Assembly (NCBI RefSeq): GCF_900091315.1
Contig: NZ_FLSP01000067.1
Location: 1 to 49,842 of the forward strand
Direction of reading: 5' to 3'
Origin: Streptomyces sp. DI166
GTDB taxonomy: Bacteria; Actinomycetota; Actinomycetes; Streptomycetales; Streptomycetaceae
Length of the DNA stretch: 49,842 bases
Below the pieces are notes generated by a model. That model was given only the letters and a program-made list of their open reading frames with translations. It was not told the origin of the DNA and did not search any database. Of this stretch, positions 8,245-15,878 are shown one piece after another (within the stretch, counting starts at the first letter, position 1; every line of letters starts with the position of its first letter). Both the position numbers and the translations under genes were made by a program.

Positions 8245-9072
8245 ATGTCCAGGCACCGGCTGTCCAAGAGGGGCCGTTACATCGCGTGGGCCACGACCGG
8301 TGTCGTCGTGGTCGCCGGAGCCGGGATCGCGGCGCAGACCTCCATGGCCGCCACGAGCTGGCCCGCGCAGAAGACGTACACGGGACGAGCGTTCGACACC
8401 TGCACGGCGCCCTCGCTCGCCGCGATGAAGGCGTGGAAGACCGGCTTCTACGGTGCGGCGGCGGTGTACATCGGCGGCAGGAATCGCGGCTGCGCGCAGC
8501 CCAACCTCACCGCGTCCTGGGTGAAGTCGGTCAACGCCGCGGGCTGGAAGCTGATCCCGCTCTACGTCGGCGCCCAGCCGCCCTGCCAGGCCAGCAGGAA
8601 CCCGGAGCGGTTCACCGCGTCAACGGCGGCTTCTCTCGGGGCGAGCAACGCCAAGGACGCTGTCGCCAAGGCCTCGGCCCTCGGCTTCAAGCCCGGCAGC
8701 CCCATCTACCTCAACATGGAGTCGTACGACATCACGAACAAGGCGTGCAACGACGCCACGTTGAAGTACGTGCGCTCCTTCACCAAGACCCTGCGGGCGA
8801 AGACGTACCGCGCCGGTCTCTACGGCTTCAGCAGCTCCAGTGCCAAGGCCATCGCCACCGCCAAGGACCGGACCGACCTGCCGGGCAACCTCTGGTACGC
8901 GCTGTGGGACAAGAAGAACACCACCACCGCCGACTGGCCCTGGGACCCCAAGCTGTACACGAATCACAGCCGCGCCCACCAGTACATGGTCAACAGCAAG
9001 GAGACCCGCGGCGGCCACACCATCACCGTCGACCGAAACGCCTGGGACGCTCCGGTGGCACTCATCGGTTAA
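8245..9072 (+). CDS. secreted DUF1906 / Rv2525c-like glycoside hydrolase-like protein
   Basis: A 275-residue protein with an N-terminal export signal (basic MSRHRLSKRGRY, then a hydrophobic stretch ending near AQTSMAA). The mature part, from FDTCTAPS to the C-terminus, matches the Rv2525c-like DUF1906 domain, a TIM-barrel glycoside-hydrolase-like fold: AVYIGG, LIPLYVG, GSPIYLNMESYD and YRAGLYGFSS are typical strand ends. The substrate is unknown; cell-wall glycan is the usual guess. The ATG at 8245 follows GGGGTGGGG and gives a standard signal peptide; an in-frame upstream ATG at 8212 would spoil it. It is monocistronic, facing a convergent MazG-like gene whose end it overlaps by four bases. 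Confidence 0.8.
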   Translation: MSRHRLSKRGRYIAWATTGVVVVAGAGIAAQTSMAATSWPAQKTYTGRAFDTCTAPSLAAMKAWKTGFYGAAAVYIGGRNRGCAQPNLTASWVKSVNAAGWKLIPLYVGAQPPCQASRNPERFTASTAASLGASNAKDAVAKASALGFKPGSPIYLNMESYDITNKACNDATLKYVRSFTKTLRAKTYRAGLYGFSSSSAKAIATAKDRTDLPGNLWYALWDKKNTTTADWPWDPKLYTNHSRAHQYMVNSKETRGGHTITVDRNAWDAPVALIG

Positions 9073-9449
9073 CGACTGGGTCGGCGGCCGCTGCGCGGCT
9101 CGGTCCCCTCCCCGCCCAACGACCGTTCCCGCACCCGCCCCACGTGCTCCGTCAACACTTCCCGCGCCTCCGGCGTCAACGTCCGCAGCACTACCAGCGC
9201 CGTGATCACCACGTCGCACAGTTCCGCCTGTACGTCCTCCCACGTGTGGGAGGAACCCTTGCGAGGGTTCTGGCCCGTCGCTCCGATCACCGCCTCCGCG
9301 ACCTCGCCGACCTCCTCCGAGAGTTTGAGGATGCGGAGGAGGAGGGCCTCGGGGCCGTCGAGGGGGCGGTGGGTGTCGAGCCAGGTCCAGAGGTGCTCGA
9401 TGTCGGTCCAGAGGTCGGGGGTGGGGGACAGGGCGGGGTGGTCAGTCAT
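9069..9449 (-). CDS. MazG-like nucleotide pyrophosphohydrolase
   Basis: A 126-residue all-alpha protein with the MazG signature: EEVGEVAEAV (metal-binding Glu residues) followed about 25 residues later by a second acidic helix (ELCDVVI). Such enzymes hydrolyse (d)NTPs or damaged nucleotides to monophosphates and PPi. The single-domain length matches MazG-like house-cleaning enzymes, not full two-domain MazG. The C-terminal 20 residues are basic and disordered and overlap the convergent DUF1906 gene by four bases. Its specific substrate cannot be told from sequence. Confidence 0.8.
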   Translation of the reverse strand: MTDHPALSPTPDLWTDIEHLWTWLDTHRPLDGPEALLLRILKLSEEVGEVAEAVIGATGQNPRKGSSHTWEDVQAELCDVVITALVVLRTLTPEAREVLTEHVGRVRERSLGGEGTEPRSGRRPSR

Positions 9450-9484
9450 GCGCAGAGACTCGCACGCGCCACTGACACGGCCCC

Positions 9485-10042
9485 CTACCGGGCCATCGAC
9501 TCCTCGAACAGGGCCCCCTGCTCGCCCTCCTTCTCCTCCCGTACCCGCTTGTTGCGCAGGCCCACCACCACCGCCGTGCCCGCCGCCGTGGCCGCCAGGG
9601 CCGCCGGGACCATCCAGCCCCGGTCGAAGATGTGGCCCAGGGCGTGGTCCAGGGAGAGGCGGCCCGGGCCCGTGATCGCCAGGCCCGTTGCCGCCAGGCC
9701 CAGTGTTGCCGCGTACTCGTAGCCGCCCTCGGCGTTGAAGAAGCCGTTGGGGGCGTGGACCGCGGCGGCGCCTGCCATCGCGCCCGCGGCTGCCGCGCCC
9801 GCCGCCGGGGTCGCCAGGCCCAGCGCCAGGAGCGTGCCGCCGCCCGCCTCCGCCAGGCCCGCCATGCGGGCGTTCGCCTGGCCGGGGCTGTAGCCCACCG
9901 ACTCCATGAACTGGCCCGTGCCCTCGATGCCCCCACCGCCGAACCAGCCCAGCAGCTTCTGCGCCCCGTGCGCCGCGAGCACCCCGCCGGCGCCCAGTCG
10001 GAGGAGGAGCAGGCCCAGGTCCCGTCGGTCGTATGCGCTCAC
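9485..10042 (-). CDS. DoxX family membrane protein
   Basis: A 185-residue integral membrane protein with four hydrophobic segments, a DoxX-type N-terminus (LGLLLLRLGAGGVLAAHGAQKLLGWFGGGG) broken by the usual HGxQK motif, and an acidic/basic cytosolic tail. DoxX-family proteins are small membrane proteins sometimes linked to redox stress or sulfur metabolism; the role here is unknown. The GTG at 10042 sits five bases after GGAG and is preferred over the GTG at 10048. It is transcribed away from the NTF2-like gene. Confidence 0.75.
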   Translation of the reverse strand: MSAYDRRDLGLLLLRLGAGGVLAAHGAQKLLGWFGGGGIEGTGQFMESVGYSPGQANARMAGLAEAGGGTLLALGLATPAAGAAAAGAMAGAAAVHAPNGFFNAEGGYEYAATLGLAATGLAITGPGRLSLDHALGHIFDRGWMVPAALAATAAGTAVVVGLRNKRVREEKEGEQGALFEESMAR

Positions 10043-10182
10043 GTTCACTCCTGTGACAGATGTGGCGGACGGAAGGTCTTGTTCCTCACCGTCGCATCGG
10101 CCTCGCCCACACGGCCCGTCCTGGATGGCGTTCGGGTGGCGTTCGGGTGGCGGGCGCCCCGGCGCGGTGTGAGCCTGCCGTC

Positions 10183-10509
10183 ATGACGATTCAGCCCAAG
10201 AACCTCAGCGACCCGGTCGTCCGGGACTTCGTGACCGCCCTCAACCAGCACGACCGGGACACGTTCAGGTCCCTGCTCACCCCGGACGCCACCATGGCCG
10301 ACGACGGCACCGACCGTGACCTCGACGACTGGATCGACCGGGAGATCTTCGAGTCCAACGGGCACATGGAGGTCGACAAGGAGTCCGACGGCGGGCACGC
10401 CCTCCTCGCCCGGTACCGCAACGACACCTGGGGCGAGATGCGTACCCGGTGGCGCTTCGATGTCGACGACAGCGGGAAGATCCGGCGGTTCGAGACCGGG
10501 CAGGCCTAG
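10183..10509 (+). CDS. NTF2-like / SnoaL-type small protein
   Basis: A 108-residue protein with a nuclear transport factor 2-like fold: an N-terminal helix (VRDFVTALNQHDRDTFRSLL), then TPDATMADDG and a run of strands ending in WRFDVDDSGKIRRFETGQA. Such proteins are isomerases, hydratases or simple binding scaffolds; no catalytic pair is obvious, so function is open. No good ribosome site precedes the ATG at 10183, which may be leaderless. Its TAG stop (10507-10509) is part of the CTAG target of the downstream insertion element, so the coding sequence is undamaged by the insertion. Confidence 0.7.
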   Translation: MTIQPKNLSDPVVRDFVTALNQHDRDTFRSLLTPDATMADDGTDRDLDDWIDREIFESNGHMEVDKESDGGHALLARYRNDTWGEMRTRWRFDVDDSGKIRRFETGQA

Positions 10510-10562
10510 GGGCTGTCCGGCGGATCATGTGACTGTCGGATTGATCGCACGTTGTTCTCAGC

Positions 10563-11443
10563 ATGGGGCGGGGTGATCTGACGAATGTCGAGTGGGTCCG
10601 GCTGGAGCCGCACCTGCCGGCGTCGGGACAGCGTGGCGGCCGGTGGAACGATCACCGCAGAGTTATCAACGGGATCCTGTTCCGGGTCCGAACGGGCATA
10701 CCGTGGCGGGACCTTCCCGAGCGTTTCGGTAGCTGGAAGACCGTCTATGAACGCCATCGGCGCTGGTCGGCGGACGGCACGTGGGACTGGATCCTGCGTG
10801 CCGTCCAGGCCGACGCTGACCTTTCGGGCCGGATCGACTGGAGCATGGTCAGCGTCGACTCGACGTCCTGCCGTGCACACCAGCACGCTGCCGGCGCCCG
10901 CAAGAAGAAGCCACGCGTCCCGAAAAAAGGACGACGCCCCGGCATCACCACCCCGACGAAGGACTGGGACGGTCCCGGGGCGGCCTGACCTGCAAGATCC
11001 ACCTCGCTGGTGAGGGCGGATGCCGGCCCTTGGCCTTCCTGCTCACGCCCGGCCAGTGGGGCGACGCGCCGCAGATGATCGAGGTCCTCGAACGCGTCCG
11101 CGTTCCCCGACCACAGGGTGGACGGCCACGCACCCGACCGGACCACCTCGGTGGCGACAAGGCATACAGCTCACGCCGCAACCGCCGCTACCTGCGAAGA
11201 CGCCAGATCAAACACACCATCCCCGAGCCGAAGGACCAGCGGGCCAACCGCAAACGGCGCGGCAGCAAGGGCGGCCGGCCCACCGGCTTCGACAGCGAGA
11301 TCTATAAACGCCGCAACGAAGTCGAGCGCACGATCAACCGGCTCAAGAACTCAAGAGCCGTCGCCACCCGCTACGACAAGCGGGCCTATGTCTTCCACGG
11401 CACCGTCACCACCGCAGCGATCCGCTTATGGCTTCGGCCGTGA
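10563..11443 (+). CDS. IS5-family DDE transposase, made by frameshift of two overlapping frames
   Basis: Frame A (10563-10988) encodes the helix-turn-helix part and the first catalytic Asp (SVDSTSCRAHQHAAGA). Frame B, one base back, runs through GRSRGGLTCKIHLA, GGDKAYSS (second Asp) and NEVERTINRLKNSRAVATRYDK (Glu), ending at 11443. The shift site is the A6 run at 10923-10928 (codons AAA AAA GGA in frame A), as in other IS5-family elements of the IS427 type that use a programmed -1 shift or transcriptional slippage. All three DDE residues are present, so the product may be active. A TTA codon lies near the C-terminus (11426-11428). Confidence 0.85.
10923..10928 (+). promoter_or_regulatory. 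A6 slippery run for transposase frameshift
   Basis: Six consecutive A residues join frame A to frame B of the transposase. Re-pairing one base back after AAA AAA gives the reading AGG ACG ACG and restores the conserved GRSRGGLT block. This is the only homopolymer of this kind in the overlap. Confidence 0.65.
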
Positions 11444-11457
11444 TCCGCCGACACCCT

Positions 11458-11781
11458 TCAGACGCCTGAGGGATCGGCGTGGTCCGGGTTTCGGCGGAAC
11501 GGCAGCAGCTGGCTGAGGGCAATGAGGAGAAGCCCAGCGAACAGGAGGGCGTTTCCGCCGAAGAAGCGGACCTCCCAGGAAACGCTCGGCAAGATTCGAA
11601 AGTAGAAGAGGCTCTGCAGAAGGGGGGACGCGCCCGTGAGCAGGGCGCCGAGGCCGTGGAGCTGGGGCCTGGTGACATGGCGACGCGCCGTAGGCAGGAT
11701 CCACCCTGTCCGGAGCGTCACGATTCCCAATGCGATCGCCAGCAGCCCCAAGAACGCGCCCGTTCCTACCACCCATGCCAT
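11458..11781 (-). CDS. small membrane protein carried inside the insertion element
   Basis: A 107-residue protein with three hydrophobic segments (VVGTGAFLGLLAIALGIVTL; LLTGASPLLQSLFYF; ALLFAGLLLIALSQLLPF). The ATG at 11781 follows GGAGCGGAGCGG. I recognise no family; immunity or transport roles would be guesses. It lies between the decayed inner end and the intact outer end of the IS and is transcribed against the transposase. It may be a true passenger or host DNA trapped between two IS copies. Confidence 0.5.
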   Translation of the reverse strand: MAWVVGTGAFLGLLAIALGIVTLRTGWILPTARRHVTRPQLHGLGALLTGASPLLQSLFYFRILPSVSWEVRFFGGNALLFAGLLLIALSQLLPFRRNPDHADPSGV

Positions 11782-11982
11782 GGTGCCGCTCCGCTCCGAC
11801 CGTTAAGAGGCCAGGAACGCGAGTTACGCCCGGCCCGAAGATGCCCCCATTGTCGCTGGACCTAGTGGTGCCTGACCATGCCGACGCCAGGCAATCTCCG
11901 CGCTTCTCCACTGCCGTATATGCGCTGACTGCTCAAGATCCGCCGGACAGGCCCTAGACGCCGCTCGCCGAAGGCCCTTGCC

Positions 11983-11998
11983 TTGAAGTGCGCTTCAA
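11983..11998. promoter_or_regulatory. perfect palindrome upstream of aldo/keto reductase, possible MerR-type operator
   Basis: TTGAAGTGCGCTTCAA is a perfect 16-base palindrome ending 18 bases before the aldo/keto reductase ATG. Dyads of this look are typical of MerR-family operators, which often control oxidoreductase genes; no MerR gene is in the window, so the regulator is unknown. Confidence 0.4.
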
Positions 11999-12016
11999 TT
12001 TCTAGCCTTCCGGGCC

Positions 12017-13006
12017 ATGGAGACCAATTTCAGAGCATTGGGTCATAGCGGCATTCGCGTCAGCGCGCTCGGGCTCGGGTGTTGGGCCATCGGTGGCGAG
12101 TTCAGCACCCCCGACGGGCAGCCCCTCGGGTGGGGGCGCGTCGACGACGAGGAGTCCGTACGGGCCGTGCGGCGCGCCCTCGATCTGGGGGTCACCTTCT
12201 TCGACACCGCCGACACCTATGGCGCCGGGCACAGTGAGCGGGTGCTGGGGCGGGCGCTCGGCGCTCGGCGGGGCGAGGTCGTCGTCGCCACCAAGTGGGG
12301 GAACGTCTTTGACGAACGCAGCCGAGTTCTTCTCGGAAGCGACGACTCCCTCGACCATGCCCGGCGTGCGCTCACCGGTTCGCTGCGGCGGCTCGGGACC
12401 GATTACATCGACCTCTATCAGTTTCACGTGTCCGACGCCGACCCTGGTCGTGGCGCCGAACTCCGGGATCTCTGCGAGGAGTTCGTGCGGGAAGGGCTTG
12501 TGCGGGCGTACGCCTGGAGCACGGACGATCCCGGCCGCGCCGCCGTCTTCGGCGCGGGCGCGCACTGTGCGGCCGTACAGCATCGGCTGAACGTGCTTCA
12601 GGACGCGCCCGAGATGCTCGCGCTGTGTGAGGGAGAGGGGCTGGCCAGCGTCAATCGGAGTCCGCTTGCCATGGGGTTGTTGGCCGGGAAGCGGGGTGCG
12701 GGGGAGGCGTTGGAGGCCGGGGACATTCGTAGTGCGCCGCCTGCCTGGCTGGAGGGGTTCTCGGCGGGTGGGGCCGCCGATCCCGAGTGGCTGAAGCGGG
12801 TCCACGCCGTCCGGGACGTACTCACCAGCGGCGGGCGTACGCTCGCGCAGGGTGCCCTCGCCTGGATCTGGGGGCGCAGTGCGCTCACCGTGCCGATTCC
12901 CGGGTTCCGTACCGTCGCCCAGGTCGAGGAGAACGCGGGGGCCATCGGCAAGGGGCCGCTCACCCCGGCCCAGCTGAAGGAGATCGACGGCATCCTCGGG
13001 CGGTAG
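12017..13006 (+). CDS. aldo/keto reductase
   Basis: A 329-residue NADPH-dependent aldo/keto reductase. It carries the family opening RALGHSGIRVSALGLGCW and the catalytic tetrad: Asp63 and Tyr68 in FFDTADTYGAG, Lys93 in ATKWG, His137 in YQFHVSD. The C-terminal cofactor region includes VPIPGFRTVAQVEENAGA. The substrate is not predictable. It stands alone, preceded by the 16-base palindrome at 11983, and its start lies only about 60 bases from the IS right end, so its original upstream neighbour was the NTF2-like gene. Confidence 0.9.
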   Translation: METNFRALGHSGIRVSALGLGCWAIGGEFSTPDGQPLGWGRVDDEESVRAVRRALDLGVTFFDTADTYGAGHSERVLGRALGARRGEVVVATKWGNVFDERSRVLLGSDDSLDHARRALTGSLRRLGTDYIDLYQFHVSDADPGRGAELRDLCEEFVREGLVRAYAWSTDDPGRAAVFGAGAHCAAVQHRLNVLQDAPEMLALCEGEGLASVNRSPLAMGLLAGKRGAGEALEAGDIRSAPPAWLEGFSAGGAADPEWLKRVHAVRDVLTSGGRTLAQGALAWIWGRSALTVPIPGFRTVAQVEENAGAIGKGPLTPAQLKEIDGILGR

Positions 13007-13027
13007 GCCCACAGCGCCGAACGTCGT

Positions 13028-13110
13028 ACGGCAGCCGCCCACGGCACGGTGTGTACCCCGCGGTCCCGCGCGAGGTCCACCCCCAACCCGTGCCGTGGAG
13101 CGGCTGCCGT
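13028..13110. repeat. long imperfect inverted repeat (22/23-base arms)
   Basis: The arm at 13028-13049 pairs with the arm at 13088-13110 with a single unpaired base, leaving a 38-base loop. It follows the aldo/keto reductase stop by 22 bases and could act as a bidirectional terminator, or be the ends of a tiny decayed element. Confidence 0.65.
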
Positions 13111-13183
13111 CTCCCCCCTCGGTATGGCTCAGTGGAAGCCCTCCACTCCAACTGTGAAGTTCTTGTGGAGGAGAGTTGAGCAT

Positions 13184-13234
13184 ATGACTTTGACCGGCCG
13201 CAATGGAGCGGACGGTCAAATTCCGGATGTGTAA
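13184..13234 (+). CDS. possible 16-residue peptide
   Basis: ATG at 13184 encodes MTLTGRNGADGQIPDV and stops with TAA. A GGAGGAG stretch lies at about 13167-13173, somewhat far from the start. The frame overlaps an inverted repeat. No downstream gene on this strand makes it a leader peptide. Coding status is doubtful. Confidence 0.15.
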   Translation: MTLTGRNGADGQIPDV

Positions 13235-13262
13235 ATCGGTGAGGGCGGGATCGAACGCCCCT

Positions 13263-13304
13263 TAGCCGCGGCCGAACGCCGCCTAGCCGCGGCCGAACGC
13301 CGCC
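13263..13304. repeat. 21-base tandem duplication at SDR stop
   Basis: The unit tagccgcggccgaacgccgcc occurs twice head to tail (13263-13283, 13284-13304), followed by a third partial start (tagcc). The right-hand copy abuts the SDR stop codon, so slippage there could add or remove C-terminal codons in relatives. Confidence 0.7.
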
Positions 13305-14071
13305 TAGCCCCGGCCCACGTACGGCATCGTCGTCGCCAGTACCGTCGCGAACTGCACGTTCGCCTCCAGCGGCAGTTCCGCCATGTGCCGCACCGTGCGT
13401 GCCACGTCCGCCACGTCCATCGCCGGCTCCGGCGCCATCTCGCCGTTCGCCTGGAGCGCGCCGGTCTGCATACGGGCCGTCATGTCGGTGGCCGCGTTGC
13501 CGATGTCGATCTGGCCCACCGCGATGTTGTACGGGCGGCCGTCCAGGGAGAGGGACTTCGTCAGACCGGTGAGGGCGTGCTTGGTCGCCGTGTACGCGAC
13601 CGAGTGCGGGCGGGGGGTGTGCGCCGAGATCGAGCCGTTGTTGATGATGCGGCCGCCCTGCGGGGTCTGCTCCTTCATGTGGCGGTACGCCGTCTGCGCG
13701 CACAGGAACGCCCCGTTGAGGTTGGTGTCCACCACGTGCCGCCACGCCTCGTACGGCAGATCCTCCACCGGCACCCCGCCCGGGCCGAACGTACCGGCGT
13801 TGTTGAACAGCAGGTCCACCCGCCCGAACCGGTCCACCGTCGCCGTGAACAACGCGGCCACGTCCTCCGGCCGCGACACGTCCGCGCGTACGGCGAGAAA
13901 GTCGCCCTCCGGCACCAGCGCCGCCGTCTCCTCCAGCTTCTCGGTGCGGCGGCCGGCCAGCGCCACCGACCAGCCCGCGCGCAGCAGTTCCTCGGCCACC
14001 GCGCGTCCGATTCCGGAGCCCGCGCCGGTCACCACGGCCACCCTCGGCCTGTCCGTTCGCTTCGTGTTCAT
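13304..14071 (-). CDS. SDR family NAD(P)-dependent oxidoreductase
   Basis: A classical short-chain dehydrogenase of 255 residues: cofactor motif TGAGSGIG at 15-22, NNAG, and catalytic Ser with YTATK (the YxxxK pair). Arg residues after the first Rossmann strand (AGRRTEK) favour NADPH. The substrate is unknown. The start chosen at 14071 gives the usual ten residues before the first strand; in-frame ATGs at 14101 and 14116 would lengthen it, but the added codons (AAT, TTT) are atypical and no start has a good ribosome site. It diverges from phoD. Confidence 0.88.
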   Translation of the reverse strand: MNTKRTDRPRVAVVTGAGSGIGRAVAEELLRAGWSVALAGRRTEKLEETAALVPEGDFLAVRADVSRPEDVAALFTATVDRFGRVDLLFNNAGTFGPGGVPVEDLPYEAWRHVVDTNLNGAFLCAQTAYRHMKEQTPQGGRIINNGSISAHTPRPHSVAYTATKHALTGLTKSLSLDGRPYNIAVGQIDIGNAATDMTARMQTGALQANGEMAPEPAMDVADVARTVRHMAELPLEANVQFATVLATTMPYVGRG

Positions 14072-14206
14072 GGGTCCGGAGGGTACGGGAGGGTCCGCCA
14101 TCCGAAACTCATTCATCCGCCATATGGGTGTTGTGTACGCGCCAATCGAGAGTCGTCCGCGGCCGGTGCAATCCCTGATGCGTTCATTTCGTCAGGGGAG
14201 GACCGG

Positions 14207-15850
14207 ATGCCACTCGACGCCCACGTCTCACGCCACACTGCCGAACTGCGAGCCGCGGCCGCCCACTTGGGCCGCCGCCGGTTCCTCACCGTCACCGCTG
14301 CCGCCGCCGCGCTCGCCTTCGCGGTGCACCTGCCCACGGCCGGTGCCGCGGGCGCCGCCGAACTGGACGCCGCGCGCATCGGCGACGACCCCTTCACCCT
14401 CGGCGTCGCCTCCGGCGACCCGCAGCCCGACTCGGTCCTGCTGTGGACCCGGCTGGCCCCGGAGCCCTTCGCACCCGACGGCGGACTGCCCGACGAGCGC
14501 GTCACCGTGTACTGGGAACTGGCCCACGACCCCGAGTTCCGACGCGTCGTCAGACGCGGTGACACGCTCGCGCACCCCGAGTTCCGGCACACCGTGCACG
14601 TCGAGGTGGGCGAGCTCGACGCCGGCCGCGTGTACTACTACCGCTTCCGGGCAGGCACCTGGATCTCCGGGACCGGCCGGACACGCACCGCCCCCGCACC
14701 CGGCGACATGGTCTCCCGGATGAAACTGGCCGCCGTCTCCTGCCAGGCGTACCACGACGGCTACTTCACTCCGTACGCGCACCTCGCCGACGACGACAGT
14801 GTCGAGGTTGTCTTCCACCTTGGTGACTATCTGTACGAGTACGCCGTCAGCCCCGTCGGCGGAGCCCGGAACTACACCGACCGCGCCCTGCCCTCCGTCT
14901 TCAACCGGGAGACCCTCACCCTGGAGGACTACCGCCTGCGGTACGCCCTCTACAAGACCGACCCCGATCTGCGCGCCGCGCACGCCGCGCACCCCTTCGT
15001 CGTCACCTGGGACGACCACGAGACCGAGAACAACTACGCGGGCGGCACCCCGGAGGACAGCGTGCCGCCGGAGGAGTTCCTGCTGCGGCGCGCCTCCGCC
15101 TACCGCGCCTACTGGGAGCACCTGCCGCTGCGGCCGCTCCAGCTTCCGCAGGGGCCCGACATGCGGCTCTACCGGCGGCTGCACTGGGGGCGGCTGGCCC
15201 AGTTCGACGTGCTCGACACCCGGCAGTACCGCAGCGACCAGGCCCAGGGCGACGGCGCCAAGGTGCCCGGGCCCGAGGTCGACGACCCGGCGCGCACCAT
15301 GACCGGCGAGACGCAGGAGCGGTGGCTGCTCGACGGGTGGCGGGCCTCGCGGGCCGTCTGGAACGTCCTCCCGCAGCAGGTCGTCTTCTCGCAGCGCAAA
15401 TTCGACCTGACGGAGCCGTCCCGGGTCTCCATGGACGCGTGGGACGGCTACCGGGCCGCGCGTCGCCGGGTGCTGGACGGCGCGGAGGCCGCCGGCGTCA
15501 CCAACCTGATGGTGCTCACCGGGGACGTCCACGTGGGGTACGCCTTCGACATCAAGGACGACTTCGACGACCCGTCCTCGCGGGTGCGCGGCACCGAGAT
15601 CGTGGCGACCTCGATCGCCAGCGGGCGGGACGGCGCGGAGCGGCCCGCCAACTGGGCCACGTACCTGGCCGCCAACCCGCACCTGCGGTTCTACGACGGG
15701 CGGCGCGGCTATGTGACCGTCACGCTCGACGAGTCGCTGGCGCGGGCGGACTTCCGGACGGTGCCGTACGTGACCGCGCCGGGGGCGCCGGTCAGTACGG
15801 CCGCGTCCTTCGTGACGGAGGTGGGGGAGCCGGGGTTGAAGCCCGCCTGA
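14207..15850 (+). CDS. phoD: PhoD-like alkaline phosphatase
   Basis: A 547-residue secreted phosphatase/phosphodiesterase. The N-terminus has a Tat signal (GRRRFLTV, then an alanine-rich core). The mature protein has the PhoD N-terminal domain (DPFTLGVASGDPQPDSVLLWTRL) and the metallophosphatase core: VFHLGDYLYEY, VTWDDHE and LTGDVHVGYAF supply the metal-binding Asp, His and Asn/Cys-type ligands of the family. PhoD enzymes use Ca and Fe and release phosphate outside the cell. The start at 14207 follows GGGGAGG. A GTTCATT element at 14182 recalls half of a PHO box, but no full direct repeat is present, so PhoP control is unproven. Confidence 0.93.
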   Translation: MPLDAHVSRHTAELRAAAAHLGRRRFLTVTAAAAALAFAVHLPTAGAAGAAELDAARIGDDPFTLGVASGDPQPDSVLLWTRLAPEPFAPDGGLPDERVTVYWELAHDPEFRRVVRRGDTLAHPEFRHTVHVEVGELDAGRVYYYRFRAGTWISGTGRTRTAPAPGDMVSRMKLAAVSCQAYHDGYFTPYAHLADDDSVEVVFHLGDYLYEYAVSPVGGARNYTDRALPSVFNRETLTLEDYRLRYALYKTDPDLRAAHAAHPFVVTWDDHETENNYAGGTPEDSVPPEEFLLRRASAYRAYWEHLPLRPLQLPQGPDMRLYRRLHWGRLAQFDVLDTRQYRSDQAQGDGAKVPGPEVDDPARTMTGETQERWLLDGWRASRAVWNVLPQQVVFSQRKFDLTEPSRVSMDAWDGYRAARRRVLDGAEAAGVTNLMVLTGDVHVGYAFDIKDDFDDPSSRVRGTEIVATSIASGRDGAERPANWATYLAANPHLRFYDGRRGYVTVTLDESLARADFRTVPYVTAPGAPVSTAASFVTEVGEPGLKPA

Positions 15851-15878
15851 GCGCGCTCGCGGCTTCCGCCTGCTCGCC

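Larger units (their letters stand above)
10510..11953 (+). mobile_element. IS5-family element with CTAG target duplication and an internal passenger segment
   Basis: The left end gggctgtccggcggatc (10510-10526) matches, in 16 of 17 positions, the reverse complement of gatccgccggacaggcc (11937-11953). CTAG flanks both ends (10506-10509 and 11954-11957). The transposase occupies 10563-11443; right at its stop lies a decayed copy of the same end (tgatccgccgacaccc, 11441-11456). About 480 extra bases between the decayed and the outer end hold a small membrane-protein gene. The element could be a passenger-carrying IS or two overlapping copies with one mostly lost. Confidence 0.85.
13007..13303. 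other. structured intergenic region with stacked inverted repeats
   Basis: The gap between the convergent aldo/keto reductase and SDR genes holds three inverted repeats in a row (13028-13110, 13140-13171, 13189-13220), a 16-codon open frame with a plausible ribosome site, and a 21-base tandem duplication at its right edge. That is unusually rich for a simple terminator. Confidence 0.5.

Noticed and set aside
7922..8428. Open frame running from the DUF262 gene end into the secreted hydrolase-like gene
   Set aside because: It is out of frame with the well-supported DUF1906 gene and has a composition typical of shadow frames.
14176..14200. PHO box upstream of phoD
   Set aside because: Only one GTTCA-like element is visible; the direct repeat needed for PhoP binding is not there.
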